Positions 1 through 8,083 are shown, counted from the stretch's first letter. The stretch is 35,487 nucleotides of DNA from RGIG6919 sp045531905 (GCA_045531905.1 JAZSEY010000016.1:1-35487), one strand, 5' to 3'. The notes: generated from the letters alone by a model not told the origin. A program made the numbers and translations.

Positions 1-1
1 A

Positions 2-229
2 TTTGATGTTGTTGTAATTAATAATAATAAGTTTATGCATTATGAAGAATATTACTGTAAAATAACATTTTTAAAAGACTGGTCAGCATTTGTAATCGAA
101 AGTGCTGAGAATATCCAAGACGCGGAAAAAGGTGTTTTAGAAGATGGCGATTTGTATTACACAGATATTTCTGAGGCGAAACTATTAAATCAACTTACAA
201 ATGATTTAAAGAGGGATTTTATTAGTTAG
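2..229 (+). CDS. C-terminal part of an unknown protein, cut by the window edge
   Basis: The reading frame is open to the left edge, so this is probably the tail of a longer gene rather than a 64-residue protein starting at the ATG at 35. No ribosome binding site precedes that ATG. The visible part (about 75 residues) is acidic, with an aromatic patch (HYEEYY) and no membrane segment or known motif. It ends with TAG at 227. I do not recognise the family, and no neighbour is visible on the left to suggest a role. Confidence is moderate that it is coding and low for anything further. Confidence 0.45.
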   Translation, partial: FDVVVINNNKFMHYEEYYCKITFLKDWSAFVIESAENIQDAEKGVLEDGDLYYTDISEAKLLNQLTNDLKRDFIS

Positions 230-253
230 TAATTAAATATTGTAATGACCGGA

Positions 254-416
254 CATGTATGGATTATATCATCATGTATACGGATAAAGTGAAGGAGCAT
301 ACATGCGCGAATAACGAGCCAAGCGGAAGTGCTTGCACTTCCGTTTGGCGACTATCGCGACACACGAGCAGATTTCTGCGAGTGTGATTAGTGGTGGACA
401 AAACGGCGGTTCCACA
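254..416 (+). ncRNA. Hairpin-rich intergenic element, possible small RNA or dispersed repeat
   Basis: This gene-free stretch folds into several consecutive stems. CATGTAT (273-279) can pair with ATACATG (299-305), holding an AAGGAG in the loop; the ATG there opens only a three-codon frame (M-R-E-stop). A 14-base arm at 319-332 pairs with 335-348 around a CUUG-type tetraloop, with one mismatch. Outside it, CGCGA (306-310) pairs with TCGCG (355-359). A third hairpin (362-386) has CACAC/GTGTG, a tandem G-A mismatch and GCAG/CTGC. The stretch runs into the hairpin terminator at 446-506. I see no protein gene on the plus strand that explains it. It could be an RNA, or a palindromic repeat found elsewhere in the genome. 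Strand is uncertain. Confidence 0.4.
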
Positions 417-445
417 TCAGAAAACCTTACACCGGAGTATCTTGT

Positions 446-506
446 AAAAAAATCTATCCCTGCCTGCTCCAATAATGTGGATGCAGTGCGAGGGATAGAT
501 TTTTTT
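446..506. terminator. Bidirectional terminator downstream of the CYTH gene
   Basis: An A-run plus TCTATCCCT (446-461) pairs with AGGGATAGA plus a T-run (490-506). The loop carries its own smaller hairpin (CTGC...GCAG). Read on the minus strand it ends the CYTH gene, whose stop codon is about 20 bases away. Read on the plus strand it would end any transcript coming from the left. Confidence 0.75.
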
Positions 507-526
507 GATTTCTTAGAGGATATATC

Positions 527-1012
527 TCATGCCAGGACTTCCTTTAAAAACTTATCTCGTTCCGAATCGCTCATTTCGCTTAATCGTGAATTTTGGAATC
601 GGGCGTCAGCAGTCACTTCTTTTGAAAACCAATCCGGCATTTTGTAGCCGTCAGCAGCTTCTGTAGATGAGAATTCTACTTCTGCCATGAGTAAACCGGA
701 GTAGTCACCATCAAACACATCCAGTTCGATGGTGTGACCATGTTCATCTGGAATTAAATATCTGGTCTTTTCAATTACATTACCATCGGCTTTTTTCTTT
801 AAGTGTAGATAGGCTTCTTCGGTCAACGGAAGCTCATGCTCTTCACGAACCATTAATCCCTTTCCTTTATATGTGATAAAGTATTGGGCATCAAACTTGC
901 GGATACGCAACACCGGTTCCGTGCAAAGATATGCCTGCTCGATTCTATGGCTTTCGTACTTTTCTAAATTCGTAGGTAATTGCTTTAATAAGAACTTCTT
1001 TTCGATTTCCAT
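527..1012 (-). CDS. CYTH-domain protein (triphosphate tunnel metalloenzyme)
   Basis: This 161-residue protein starts with the CYTH signature M-E-I-E-K-K-F-L, the ExExK metal/triphosphate-binding motif on the first strand of the tunnel. Further matches are alternating charged strands such as LRIRKF, YFITYKGKG, EKTRYLIP and TIELDVFDGDYSGLLMAEVEF, which provide the inward-pointing Arg, Lys and Glu residues typical of the family. Single-domain bacterial CYTH proteins of this size mostly hydrolyse inorganic triphosphate or nucleoside triphosphates with a divalent metal, and are cytosolic. The gene stands alone, diverges from the DJ-1 gene and ends at the hairpin at 446-506. The exact substrate cannot be told from sequence; adenylate cyclase activity is possible in the superfamily but less likely. 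Confidence 0.9.
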   Translation of the reverse strand: MEIEKKFLLKQLPTNLEKYESHRIEQAYLCTEPVLRIRKFDAQYFITYKGKGLMVREEHELPLTEEAYLHLKKKADGNVIEKTRYLIPDEHGHTIELDVFDGDYSGLLMAEVEFSSTEAADGYKMPDWFSKEVTADARFQNSRLSEMSDSERDKFLKEVLA

Positions 1013-1076
1013 ATGCGCCCTTCTTTCTGTTATGACTTGTTGTCGTTATTTTAACATTTCATTTGTACAAAGTGTG

Positions 1077-1085
1077 TGCTAAAAT
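1077..1085 (+). promoter_or_regulatory. Extended -10 promoter element for the DJ-1 gene
   Basis: TGC-TAAAAT is an extended -10 box about 64 bases upstream of the start at 1149. The region 17 bases further up is a poor -35, so the TGn extension would have to do most of the work. It lies in the divergent gap shared with the CYTH gene. Confidence 0.45.
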
Positions 1086-1148
1086 AACTATATCCTTAGT
1101 ATGACAAAAATGCAAAGAAATTATCATAAGAATAGATGGGAGGATATT

Positions 1149-1697
1149 ATGAGTAAAGTATATTTGTTTTTGGCAGATGGTTGTGAAGAAGTAGAGGCAT
1201 TGACAGTTGTGGATTTACTTCGTCGTGCAGGAGTGGATGTAAAAACTGTTTCAGTGATGGGAAGCAATATGATTACAAGCTCACACAATATTACTATGCA
1301 GGCTGATATGATGTTTGATGAGATTACAGATGAGGCAGATATGTTGGTATTGCCTGGTGGCATTCCTGGTACACCGAACTTGGAAGCGCATACGGGGCTT
1401 ATGGATATGGTGAAGGCATATAACGATAAGGGAAAATGGTTGGCTGCTGTCTGTGCGGCGCCTACAGTTTATGGAAGACTTGGTTTGTTAGAAGGTAAGA
1501 AGGCAACCTGTTATCCAAGTATGATGGAGGAATTAATCTGCGGTGAACGCTTAACGGACAGTGTTGTGGTAGATGGCAATATGATTACCAGCAGAGGCAT
1601 GGGAACCTGTATCGACTTTGGTTTACAGTTGATTGCGTTACTTCAGTCAAAAGAATTGGCAGATAGTATAGCAGAAAAGATTGTATATCACAAATAA
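1149..1697 (+). CDS. DJ-1/PfpI family protein
   Basis: The start chosen is the ATG at 1149, preceded by GGGAGG; an ATG at 1101 in the same frame lacks a good binding site. The 182-residue protein is the usual length for single-domain DJ-1/YajL proteins. It shows the N-terminal GCEEVEA segment, in which Glu16 matches the conserved Glu18 of human DJ-1. The nucleophile elbow A-V-C-A-A-P has Cys102 matching Cys106, and the LVLPGG and TSRGMGT segments are also present. In this family the reactive cysteine acts in oxidative and carbonyl stress responses; deglycase activity is debated. The subfamily is often labelled 'DJ-1 family glyoxalase III'. It lies 38 bases before the helicase gene and may be co-transcribed with it. 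Confidence 0.9.
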   Translation: MSKVYLFLADGCEEVEALTVVDLLRRAGVDVKTVSVMGSNMITSSHNITMQADMMFDEITDEADMLVLPGGIPGTPNLEAHTGLMDMVKAYNDKGKWLAAVCAAPTVYGRLGLLEGKKATCYPSMMEELICGERLTDSVVVDGNMITSRGMGTCIDFGLQLIALLQSKELADSIAEKIVYHK

Positions 1698-1735
1698 GAT
1701 ATAGTGAGTATCACTGCCATTAGGTAGGAGAGCGT

Positions 1736-4168
1736 ATGGAAGTCATTCGTATTTCAGTCAGAAATCTGGTTGAATTCATTTTACGAGAAGGGGATATAGA
1801 CAATCGAAAAGGAGCCGGTTCCAAGGAAGAGGCCATGCAGGAGGGAAGCCGCCTGCATCGGAAGATTCAAAAAGGAATGGGCTCTTCTTATCGTGCAGAG
1901 GTTCCTCTTGTTTTTGATATTCCTTGTGAGCAGTATGCCTTGCGCTTAGAGGGACGGGCTGATGGTATTTATGAAAATCAGGATGGCATGCATGTGGACG
2001 AAATTAAATGCATGTACCGAAGCGTAGAGGATTTGAAGCAACCGGTGCCGGTGCATCTGGCACAGGCTAAATGCTATGCCTATATGTATGCGGCAATGGA
2101 AGGTTTGACTAAAATTGGCGTGCAGATGACCTATTGTAATATTGAGACGGAGCATATCAAGCGATTTCATGAAGTGCATTCCTTTGCAGAGTTGGAAAAA
2201 TGGTTTTGCAATCTAATAACCCAATATCAAAAATGGGCAGACCATGAATATAAACACAGAATGGAGAGAAATGCGTCTATAGAGCCGTTACAATTCCCAT
2301 TCTCCTATCGGGAAGGGCAACGGGATATGACTGCGTCTATCTATTCCTCTATTAAGCGGGAAGAGAATTTGTTTGTACAGGCACCCACTGGAATTGGAAA
2401 AACCATGGCAACTATATTTCCGTCCATTAAAGCGATTGGACAGGGAATGGGTGAGAAACTCTTTTATTTAACGGCTAAGACTAGTTTGCACACTGTGGCT
2501 TTGGCTACCTTTGATACCTTGAGAAAAAATGGATTGCATTACCAGACCATTGCTATCACAGCCAAAGAAAAATGTTGTCCAATGGAAACAGTAGACTGCA
2601 ATCCTGAAAATTGTCCTTATGCCAAGGGGCATTATGACAGAGTAAATGATGCCATATTTGACCTGATTACCCATGAACAGATTATTACGCATGAAGTGAT
2701 TATGGATTATGCTAATAAGTATGAGGTGTGTCCGTTTGAATTTGAGTTGGATGTTAGTTTATTTGTGGATGGCATTGTGTGTGATTATAACTATGCCTTT
2801 GATCCTCGGGTGAATTTGAAGCGTTATTTTGCAGAGGGGATTCATGGTGATTATTTATTTTTAGTGGACGAAGCACACAATCTTGTGGACAGAGCAAGAA
2901 CCATGTATAGTGCAGAACTTTATAAGGAAGACTTCTTATCGGTGAAGGGAATTCTGGATAGATGTTTTCATGAGCGGTTTGCCGGCCAGGAGCAGAAGGA
3001 AGAATTTCAAAAACAGTCACATCTCGATCATGACGAGATGAAAGAACTGGAAAGCTTTCAAAGAAAACTGATTGGTCGATTGGAAAAATGCAACAAAGAA
3101 TTGTTGGATTTGAAGCGAGAATGTGAAAATTATGTAGTGTTGGAAGGTATTAATGCATTTTACTTAAAGGCATTGCTTTTGATGTCTGCTTTTGAAGATT
3201 ATTTGTCAGTGGAAAAACAAATGCCGGAAAAAGATAAGGTGTTGAATCTCTATTTTGCACTCAGACATTTTATGGATATGTATGAAAAGATGGATGAGAA
3301 AACGGTTATCTATACGGAACAGGTGACGGACAGAAGCTTCTTGTTGAAGTTATACTGCGTGGACCCATCTACACATTTGCAGAACAGATTACAAAAGGCG
3401 AGAAGTACGGTGTTCTTTTCTGCTACTATGTTACCAATTCATTATTATAAGGAATTGTTGAGTAATCAGCAAAGTGACAGGGCGATTTATATTGCATCAC
3501 CATTTAAACAAGAGAATCGGAAACTGTTGCTGTGCAAGGATGTCAGCAGTCGCTATCAGAGACGGGGCACTGCGGAGTACAGGAAGATTTGTAGTTATAT
3601 TGAAACGGTATGCCAGACAAAAGAGGGCAATTACATGGTGTTCTTCCCTTCTTACCAAATGCTGGGAGACGTATATGATGTGGCGACATCTATGGGGCTG
3701 AATGAACGGTTTCATGTGATTAGTCAGACCTCCAATATGAAGGAAGAGGAACGGTTGGCATTTTTAGATGCATTTCAGAGGGAAAGCGCTGTGATAGGCT
3801 TCTGTATTTTGGGCGGCATTTTCTCTGAGGGTATCGATTTGATTGAGGACAGACTGATAGGCACCTTTGTGGTGGGAACCGGGTTGCCAATGGTTTGTAA
3901 CGAACGGGAAATTCTCATGCAGTATTTTGATATGGCAAAGGGAAATGGTTTTGATTATGCATATCGATATCCCGGTATGAATAAAGTAGAACAGGCAGCC
4001 GGGCGTGTAATCCGAACAGAGGAGGACAAGGGAACGATTTTGTTGATGGATGATCGTTTTTTGCGAGCTGAAAATATATCACTATTCCCGGCAGAGTGGG
4101 CAGATTATGAAGTGACAAGCCTTAGTCAGATTGCGACTCAGGTGGAAGATTTCTGGTATGGAAAATAG
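1736..4168 (+). CDS. DinG/XPD-like Fe-S DNA helicase with N-terminal PD-(D/E)XK nuclease domain
   Basis: The 810-residue protein combines two modules. Residues 1 to about 170 look like a PD-(D/E)XK (RecB/Cas4-like) nuclease: GSRLHRKIQ, then LEGRADGIY and VDEIK supply the Asp and Glu-x-Lys motif, followed by a QAKCYAY helix. From about 190 onward it is a superfamily 2 Rad3/DinG-type helicase: Walker A APTGIGKT (216-223), an insertion with four cysteines (280, 281, 288, 293) likely to bind an iron-sulfur cluster, DEAH at 378-381, and motifs near SATM, GIFSEGIDL and QAAGRVIR. Expected role: 5'-3' unwinding of damaged or branched DNA with nuclease trimming. Bacillus DinG instead carries a DEDD exonuclease, so this is a different fusion. 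The binding site TAGGAGAG precedes the ATG. It is about 90 bases upstream of murF. Confidence 0.9.
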   Translation: MEVIRISVRNLVEFILREGDIDNRKGAGSKEEAMQEGSRLHRKIQKGMGSSYRAEVPLVFDIPCEQYALRLEGRADGIYENQDGMHVDEIKCMYRSVEDLKQPVPVHLAQAKCYAYMYAAMEGLTKIGVQMTYCNIETEHIKRFHEVHSFAELEKWFCNLITQYQKWADHEYKHRMERNASIEPLQFPFSYREGQRDMTASIYSSIKREENLFVQAPTGIGKTMATIFPSIKAIGQGMGEKLFYLTAKTSLHTVALATFDTLRKNGLHYQTIAITAKEKCCPMETVDCNPENCPYAKGHYDRVNDAIFDLITHEQIITHEVIMDYANKYEVCPFEFELDVSLFVDGIVCDYNYAFDPRVNLKRYFAEGIHGDYLFLVDEAHNLVDRARTMYSAELYKEDFLSVKGILDRCFHERFAGQEQKEEFQKQSHLDHDEMKELESFQRKLIGRLEKCNKELLDLKRECENYVVLEGINAFYLKALLLMSAFEDYLSVEKQMPEKDKVLNLYFALRHFMDMYEKMDEKTVIYTEQVTDRSFLLKLYCVDPSTHLQNRLQKARSTVFFSATMLPIHYYKELLSNQQSDRAIYIASPFKQENRKLLLCKDVSSRYQRRGTAEYRKICSYIETVCQTKEGNYMVFFPSYQMLGDVYDVATSMGLNERFHVISQTSNMKEEERLAFLDAFQRESAVIGFCILGGIFSEGIDLIEDRLIGTFVVGTGLPMVCNEREILMQYFDMAKGNGFDYAYRYPGMNKVEQAAGRVIRTEEDKGTILLMDDRFLRAENISLFPAEWADYEVTSLSQIATQVEDFWYGK

Positions 4169-4188
4169 TGGTATTATTATGGCGGTTA

Positions 4189-4197
4189 TGGTATAAT
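4189..4197 (+). promoter_or_regulatory. Extended -10 promoter element for murF
   Basis: TGG-TATAAT is a consensus extended -10 box, 63 bases before the murF start and 21 bases after the helicase stop. No good -35 is visible 17 bases upstream. It suggests murF has its own promoter. Confidence 0.55.
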
Positions 4198-4259
4198 GTG
4201 GGCGTTTACAGATAGTACTTTGATTCGGTGATAAGTGGAATTTTGAAAGAAGGATTGTT

Positions 4260-5630
4260 ATGGAAAATATAACAGTAAAAGACATTTTAGAGGCAACTAA
4301 AGGTGTGTTGCTGTCAGGCGACGAGAATACGCCGATACTAGATATTTGTATCAACTCCAGAGAGATAAAAGAGGGCGATTTGTTTGTTCCGATTATCGGA
4401 GAAAATGTGGATGCACATCGTTTTATCGAAAGTGCATTAGAGGTTGGTGCGGCAACCCTGACATCAGAGCATGACAATATTATAGTAGGTCAGGATAAGC
4501 CATATATTCGTGTGAATGATACTGTGGCTGCGATGCAGGACATTGCAAAGTATTTGCGGGCAAGGATTTCGGCAAAAGTAGTTGGTGTAACGGGAAGTGT
4601 TGGAAAGACCACTACCAGAGAGATGATTGCCACGGCATTGGCTACAGCGAAACCTACTTATCAGACAGAGAAGAATTACAATTCCCAGATTGGACTTCCG
4701 ATTGCGGTGAGTCATATAACATCAGAGCATGAAATGGCAGTCCTGGAGATGGGAATGAGTGAAGAAGGGCAGATTGCGATTCTTTCAGATATTGCAAAGC
4801 CGGATATGTGTGTGGTAACTACAATCGGTGTTGCCCATATAGAATTTTTGAAATCTCAGGAAAATATCCGTACAGAAAAACTCTCTATTATCAATAGTAT
4901 GGCAGAGGGTGGTACACTCTTTTTAAATGGCGATGATGCCATGTTAAAAGAGATGCAGGGCAAAATGCCATGCCGTACGTTGTTCTATGGTACAGAAGAT
5001 TGGTGCGATTATCGCGGTGAGAATATTGTCTTTGAAAATGATAGAACCTTTTTTGATTTTGTCCATGGGGATGTGCGCGTGCCGGTAGAGTTGAATGCGT
5101 TAGGCAAACACAATGTGGCAAATTGTGTGGCAGGTATGGCAGTTGCCTGTGAAATGGGAATTGAAGCAACGGTTGCAGCTGAAGGCTTCAAGAATTTTTC
5201 AGGACAGCGACAACGTCTGATTAAAGAAGAAGGCAGATTTACAATATTAGATGACTGTTACAATGCCAGCACAACCTCCATGAAAGCGAGTTTAGATGTG
5301 TTATCTGACATGCCATGTGAAGGTAAGCGTTATGCGGTGCTTGGTGATATGTTTGAACTTGGTGAGAATGAGGAACAGTATCATTACGAGGTGGGAGCAT
5401 ATGCTGCATCTAAGAATATCAATGAGGTCATTTGTATTGGCGAATTGGCACAGCATATCAAACGTGCGGTGGAAGAGGCAGATACAGCGGTGAAGGCATA
5501 TACATTCGTAGATAAGGAAGAAGCAGCGTTTTATTTGATTTCCTTATTGAAGCCAGAGGATATTGTATTGATAAAAGCCTCAAATGGCATGAAGCTTTCT
5601 GATATGGTAGGAATATTACAATCCTCATAG
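4260..5630 (+). CDS. murF: UDP-N-acetylmuramoyl-tripeptide--D-alanyl-D-alanine ligase
   Basis: MurF joins D-Ala-D-Ala to UDP-MurNAc-tripeptide in the cytosol using ATP, completing the peptidoglycan precursor. The 456-residue length is normal. Residues 1-95 form the UDP-binding domain, with INSREIKEGDLFVPI. The central ATPase domain has VTGSVGKTTTREM (P-loop at 112-118), the conserved EKNYNSQIGLP, and EMGMSEEGQI. The C-terminal domain begins near GQRQRL and includes LDDCYNAS and LGDMFELGE. These are typical MurF rather than MurE segments. The gene follows the helicase and precedes the rubrerythrin promoter. No strong terminator is seen after it. Confidence 0.97.
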   Translation: MENITVKDILEATKGVLLSGDENTPILDICINSREIKEGDLFVPIIGENVDAHRFIESALEVGAATLTSEHDNIIVGQDKPYIRVNDTVAAMQDIAKYLRARISAKVVGVTGSVGKTTTREMIATALATAKPTYQTEKNYNSQIGLPIAVSHITSEHEMAVLEMGMSEEGQIAILSDIAKPDMCVVTTIGVAHIEFLKSQENIRTEKLSIINSMAEGGTLFLNGDDAMLKEMQGKMPCRTLFYGTEDWCDYRGENIVFENDRTFFDFVHGDVRVPVELNALGKHNVANCVAGMAVACEMGIEATVAAEGFKNFSGQRQRLIKEEGRFTILDDCYNASTTSMKASLDVLSDMPCEGKRYAVLGDMFELGENEEQYHYEVGAYAASKNINEVICIGELAQHIKRAVEEADTAVKAYTFVDKEEAAFYLISLLKPEDIVLIKASNGMKLSDMVGILQSS

Positions 5631-5684
5631 TTTAGAAGTAAAATATTTGGCTAAAATCTTATTAAAATTTTTTTTGAAAAAGTG

Positions 5685-5713
5685 TTGACAAAAATGAAAA
5701 AGTAATATATGAT
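5685..5713 (+). promoter_or_regulatory. Strong sigma-A promoter of the reverse rubrerythrin gene
   Basis: TTGACA (5685-5690), a spacer of exactly 17 bases, then TATGAT (5708-5713). It is followed by an AT-rich leader and an AAGGAG site at 5758-5763 before the ATG at 5772. This is one of the best promoters in the window, in line with the codon choice of a highly expressed gene. Confidence 0.85.
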
Positions 5714-5721
5714 AACAATAT

Positions 5722-5736
5722 CAGTAATGATTACTA
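5722..5736 (+). promoter_or_regulatory. PerR/Fur-like operator downstream of the -10 box
   Basis: AGTAAT-G-ATTACT (5723-5735) is a perfect 6-1-6 palindrome with the TAAT-N-ATTA core of PerR and Fur boxes. It sits from about +3 relative to the predicted start of transcription, where a bound repressor would block initiation. PerR control of rubrerythrins is established in clostridia; its use here is inferred. Confidence 0.5.
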
Positions 5737-5771
5737 TTATTAAGAATTGAAATTTGAAAGGAGATATTATT

Positions 5772-6314
5772 ATGGCAAAGTATGTATGTAGTGTATGTGG
5801 ATATGTTCATGAAGGAGATGAGGCACCAGAGGTTTGCCCAGTATGTAAGGTTTCATCTGAGAAGTTCGTTCTTCAGGGTGGCGAGAAGACATGGGCAGCA
5901 GAGCACGTAGTAGGCGTAGCTCAGGGTGCACCAGAGGATATTATTAAGGATTTAAGAGCAAACTTCGAGGGCGAGTGCTCAGAGGTTGGTATGTATCTTG
6001 CAATGGCAAGAGTTGCTCACAGAGAAGGTTATCCAGAGATTGGTCTTTACTGGGAGAAGGCAGCTTACGAAGAGGCAGAGCATGCAGCTAAGTTTGCAGA
6101 GCTTTTAGGTGAAGTTGTAACAGATTCTACAAAGAAGAACCTTGAGATGAGAGTAGATGCTGAGAACGGCGCTACAGCTGGTAAGTTTGACCTTGCTAAG
6201 AGAGCAAAAGAATTGAACCTTGACGCTATCCATGACACAGTACATGAGATGGCTAGGGATGAGGCTAGACATGGCAAGGCATTCGAAGGTTTATTGAAGA
6301 GATACTTTGGTTAA
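5772..6314 (+). CDS. Reverse rubrerythrin (rubredoxin domain first), peroxide reductase
   Basis: The start is the ATG at 5772, 8 bases after AAGGAG; an in-frame codon at 5754 lies before the binding site. The 180-residue protein has the rubredoxin-like iron site at the N-terminus (Cys6, Cys9, Cys22, Cys25), followed by a ferritin-like four-helix diiron domain with the ExxH elements EEAEH and DEARH. This order is the reverse of classical rubrerythrin and defines the reverse rubrerythrins, which reduce hydrogen peroxide and help anaerobes survive oxygen, taking electrons from NADH through rubredoxin partners. The gene is monocistronic: its own promoter, a PerR-like box and a terminator enclose it. 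It uses a restricted, high-expression codon set. Confidence 0.95.
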   Translation: MAKYVCSVCGYVHEGDEAPEVCPVCKVSSEKFVLQGGEKTWAAEHVVGVAQGAPEDIIKDLRANFEGECSEVGMYLAMARVAHREGYPEIGLYWEKAAYEEAEHAAKFAELLGEVVTDSTKKNLEMRVDAENGATAGKFDLAKRAKELNLDAIHDTVHEMARDEARHGKAFEGLLKRYFG

Positions 6315-6334
6315 GCTACAAGCCGAGTAAGGGT

Positions 6335-6388
6335 AACATAAAAATGGCTGGGAGAGAACTTGTTTTCTCCCAGTCGTTTTTTATGTTA
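6335..6388. terminator. Long bidirectional terminator between rubrerythrin and anti-sigma genes
   Basis: The core stem GGCTGGGAGA / TCTCCCAGTC is extended outward by an A-run and T-run and by AACAT/ATGTT. It serves the rubrerythrin gene on the plus strand and the anti-sigma gene (stop codon at 6411) on the minus strand. Confidence 0.9.
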
Positions 6389-6410
6389 TTCAATGGTATG
6401 CGTGATACAA

Positions 6411-7427
6411 TCACTTTAATGGAATGATAGTATCTCCCAACTGTATAGCAACCACCTCATCAATCTCAATCATACCAATGAAATCAAAGGATTCCATCAA
6501 ATCGCTATAATATCCTCCGGTTGCTATTTTCTCAAATGACACTTTGCTACCATCTGAAAAAACAAGATAATTGGTGTTGTTGTATTCGTAGCAATCTGCA
6601 GTGAAACCTAATATTTGTTTTTCATGTTCAAATATTTCAATTTCATGATATTTAATCACTAGTCTTCCAGAACACAGTTCAATGCTTTCAATATTACGGT
6701 TTCTGCCATAAATAGAAAAAATTTGGTTAATAGTGTATAGTTTAGTATCTGCTTGATTACTGACAGGAAAAGAAATTTTCCAAGTGTATTTGTTATCCGA
6801 TAATGTAAAACTTAGTGTATCTTTATTTTCGGTGCAATCAGAGAAATCCCATGCGCCCATAAGTAGAAACTGGTTAGTATTTAGAAATTCAGTTTCATCA
6901 GGAAATACAAAAGTCATTGCTGCGGAACTGCTTTCATCATTATAATCACATTTCATAAAACCTAACTGAGCTGTTCCATTTTCGAGTGCTTTTTCATCAA
7001 CTGTTATTAAAACTGCGTATGCTACACCATACTTGTCTTTTAAGGCCTTGATAACTTCAAATTGATATAAGTTTTGCGGAGCATTCGTTTTGATTATCAG
7101 GTTTTTTGCTTCATTGATTGTAGTTAAGTCATCTTCTATGAATTCATTTACAAATGCACCATGAATATCAGAAAAAATATTAGTAACCAACTTAGTATCC
7201 AACAATCCTGATTCATGTGCAAAAATGCTGCCAGGTATTAAAATGCAAGCTAAAATTGCAGAAGCGACAGCAATGGTTGCTTTATGTTGCTTCTTTTGAA
7301 ATCTAATTTTCTTTAAGACTTGTTTTTTGTACTTGTGCAGTTCTACTTCAGACAAACTTGTATTCGCTGCATTTACTTTGTTTAAGTCAAATTCAATATT
7401 ATTAAATACATCATAGATATCTCTCAT
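6411..7427 (-). CDS. Membrane-bound anti-sigma factor partner of the adjacent ECF sigma factor
   Basis: The 338-residue protein has a charged N-terminal cytoplasmic segment of about 48 residues, one membrane segment (about 49-70: ATIAVASAILACILIPG) and a large extracellular part. This layout matches the DUF4179-type anti-sigma factors of Firmicutes, which hold an ECF sigma factor at the membrane until an outside signal arrives. The first ATG overlaps the sigma stop codon as ATGA (7424-7427), so translation is coupled. A site (AAAGGGGA) lies in the end of the sigma gene. There is no zinc-binding HxxxCxxC motif, so it is not a ZAS-type anti-sigma. The signal sensed cannot be told from sequence. 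Confidence 0.75.
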   Translation of the reverse strand: MRDIYDVFNNIEFDLNKVNAANTSLSEVELHKYKKQVLKKIRFQKKQHKATIAVASAILACILIPGSIFAHESGLLDTKLVTNIFSDIHGAFVNEFIEDDLTTINEAKNLIIKTNAPQNLYQFEVIKALKDKYGVAYAVLITVDEKALENGTAQLGFMKCDYNDESSSAAMTFVFPDETEFLNTNQFLLMGAWDFSDCTENKDTLSFTLSDNKYTWKISFPVSNQADTKLYTINQIFSIYGRNRNIESIELCSGRLVIKYHEIEIFEHEKQILGFTADCYEYNNTNYLVFSDGSKVSFEKIATGGYYSDLMESFDFIGMIEIDEVVAIQLGDTIIPLK

Positions 7428-7963
7428 GTTAATTTCCCCTTTCGACGCAATCTGTTTTTTGCTCTAGATGTTCTGGTATATATTGCAGATGGTGTCATAT
7501 TATATTCGTTACCAATCTCCTCCACAGACAGTTCCTCCACATAGCGTTTAAGCAAGATTTCTTTGTCCTCTTGGGAAAGGCAGGAAAGTAGTTTTTCTGT
7601 TTCTTCGGATATTTCTTGCTCTAGGAGTGATCTGTCATGAGCAGAGGTAGCTATGAGTTGAGTGTCCTCCAAAGCCTGTTCCTCTAATTCATGCAAATGC
7701 TTACGCAAATAGTCAATTGCTCTATATTTGGCAATTACAGCAATCCAGTTCTCAAATTTGTTTTTGTCAGGATCAAATCTGTCAATGTGTTGCCATACTT
7801 CCCAAAAGACTTCATTTATGCAATCTTCTTTTTCATTAGGTAACTTATGTAAATGTTTATGTACTATGAATTTTACCAATCCACCATATTGCTCAATAAC
7901 GTAGAGGAGTGCTTTTTCATTTCCACGTTTGAGTTGGCGGATAAAATTGTTTTTGGTTATCAC
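7424..7963 (-). CDS. ECF-family RNA polymerase sigma factor
   Basis: Region 2 is visible as a run from FIVHKHLHKLPNEKEDCINEVFWEVW through NWIAVIAKYRAIDYLRK. Region 4 is LSCLSQEDKEILLKRYVEELSVEEIGNEYNMTPSA with the helix-turn-helix and the RAKNRLR end. Only regions 2 and 4 are present, as in ECF sigma factors. I prefer the GTG at 7963 as start (179 residues): a perfect AGGAGG ends right against the upstream ATG at 7969, leaving no spacing, but lies 6 bases from the GTG. Starting at the ATG would add only Met-His. The downstream anti-sigma overlaps by ATGA. The pair likely controls an envelope response; no target is evident nearby. Confidence 0.92.
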   Translation of the reverse strand: MITKNNFIRQLKRGNEKALLYVIEQYGGLVKFIVHKHLHKLPNEKEDCINEVFWEVWQHIDRFDPDKNKFENWIAVIAKYRAIDYLRKHLHELEEQALEDTQLIATSAHDRSLLEQEISEETEKLLSCLSQEDKEILLKRYVEELSVEEIGNEYNMTPSAIYTRTSRAKNRLRRKGKLT

Positions 7964-8083
7964 ATGCATCCTCCTTTCTGGGCCCTTTATACTATAATTC
8001 GTAAATTATAATTCAAATCTTACACAAAAAACTAAAAAATGAAATTATCAAATTTTCGCAAGTACAATTTACCATAGTTTTTG

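Noticed and set aside
333..647. A 104-codon plus-strand frame overlapping the end of the CYTH gene.
   Set aside because: It runs through the hairpin element and terminator, then antisense to the CYTH gene; no binding site or family match.
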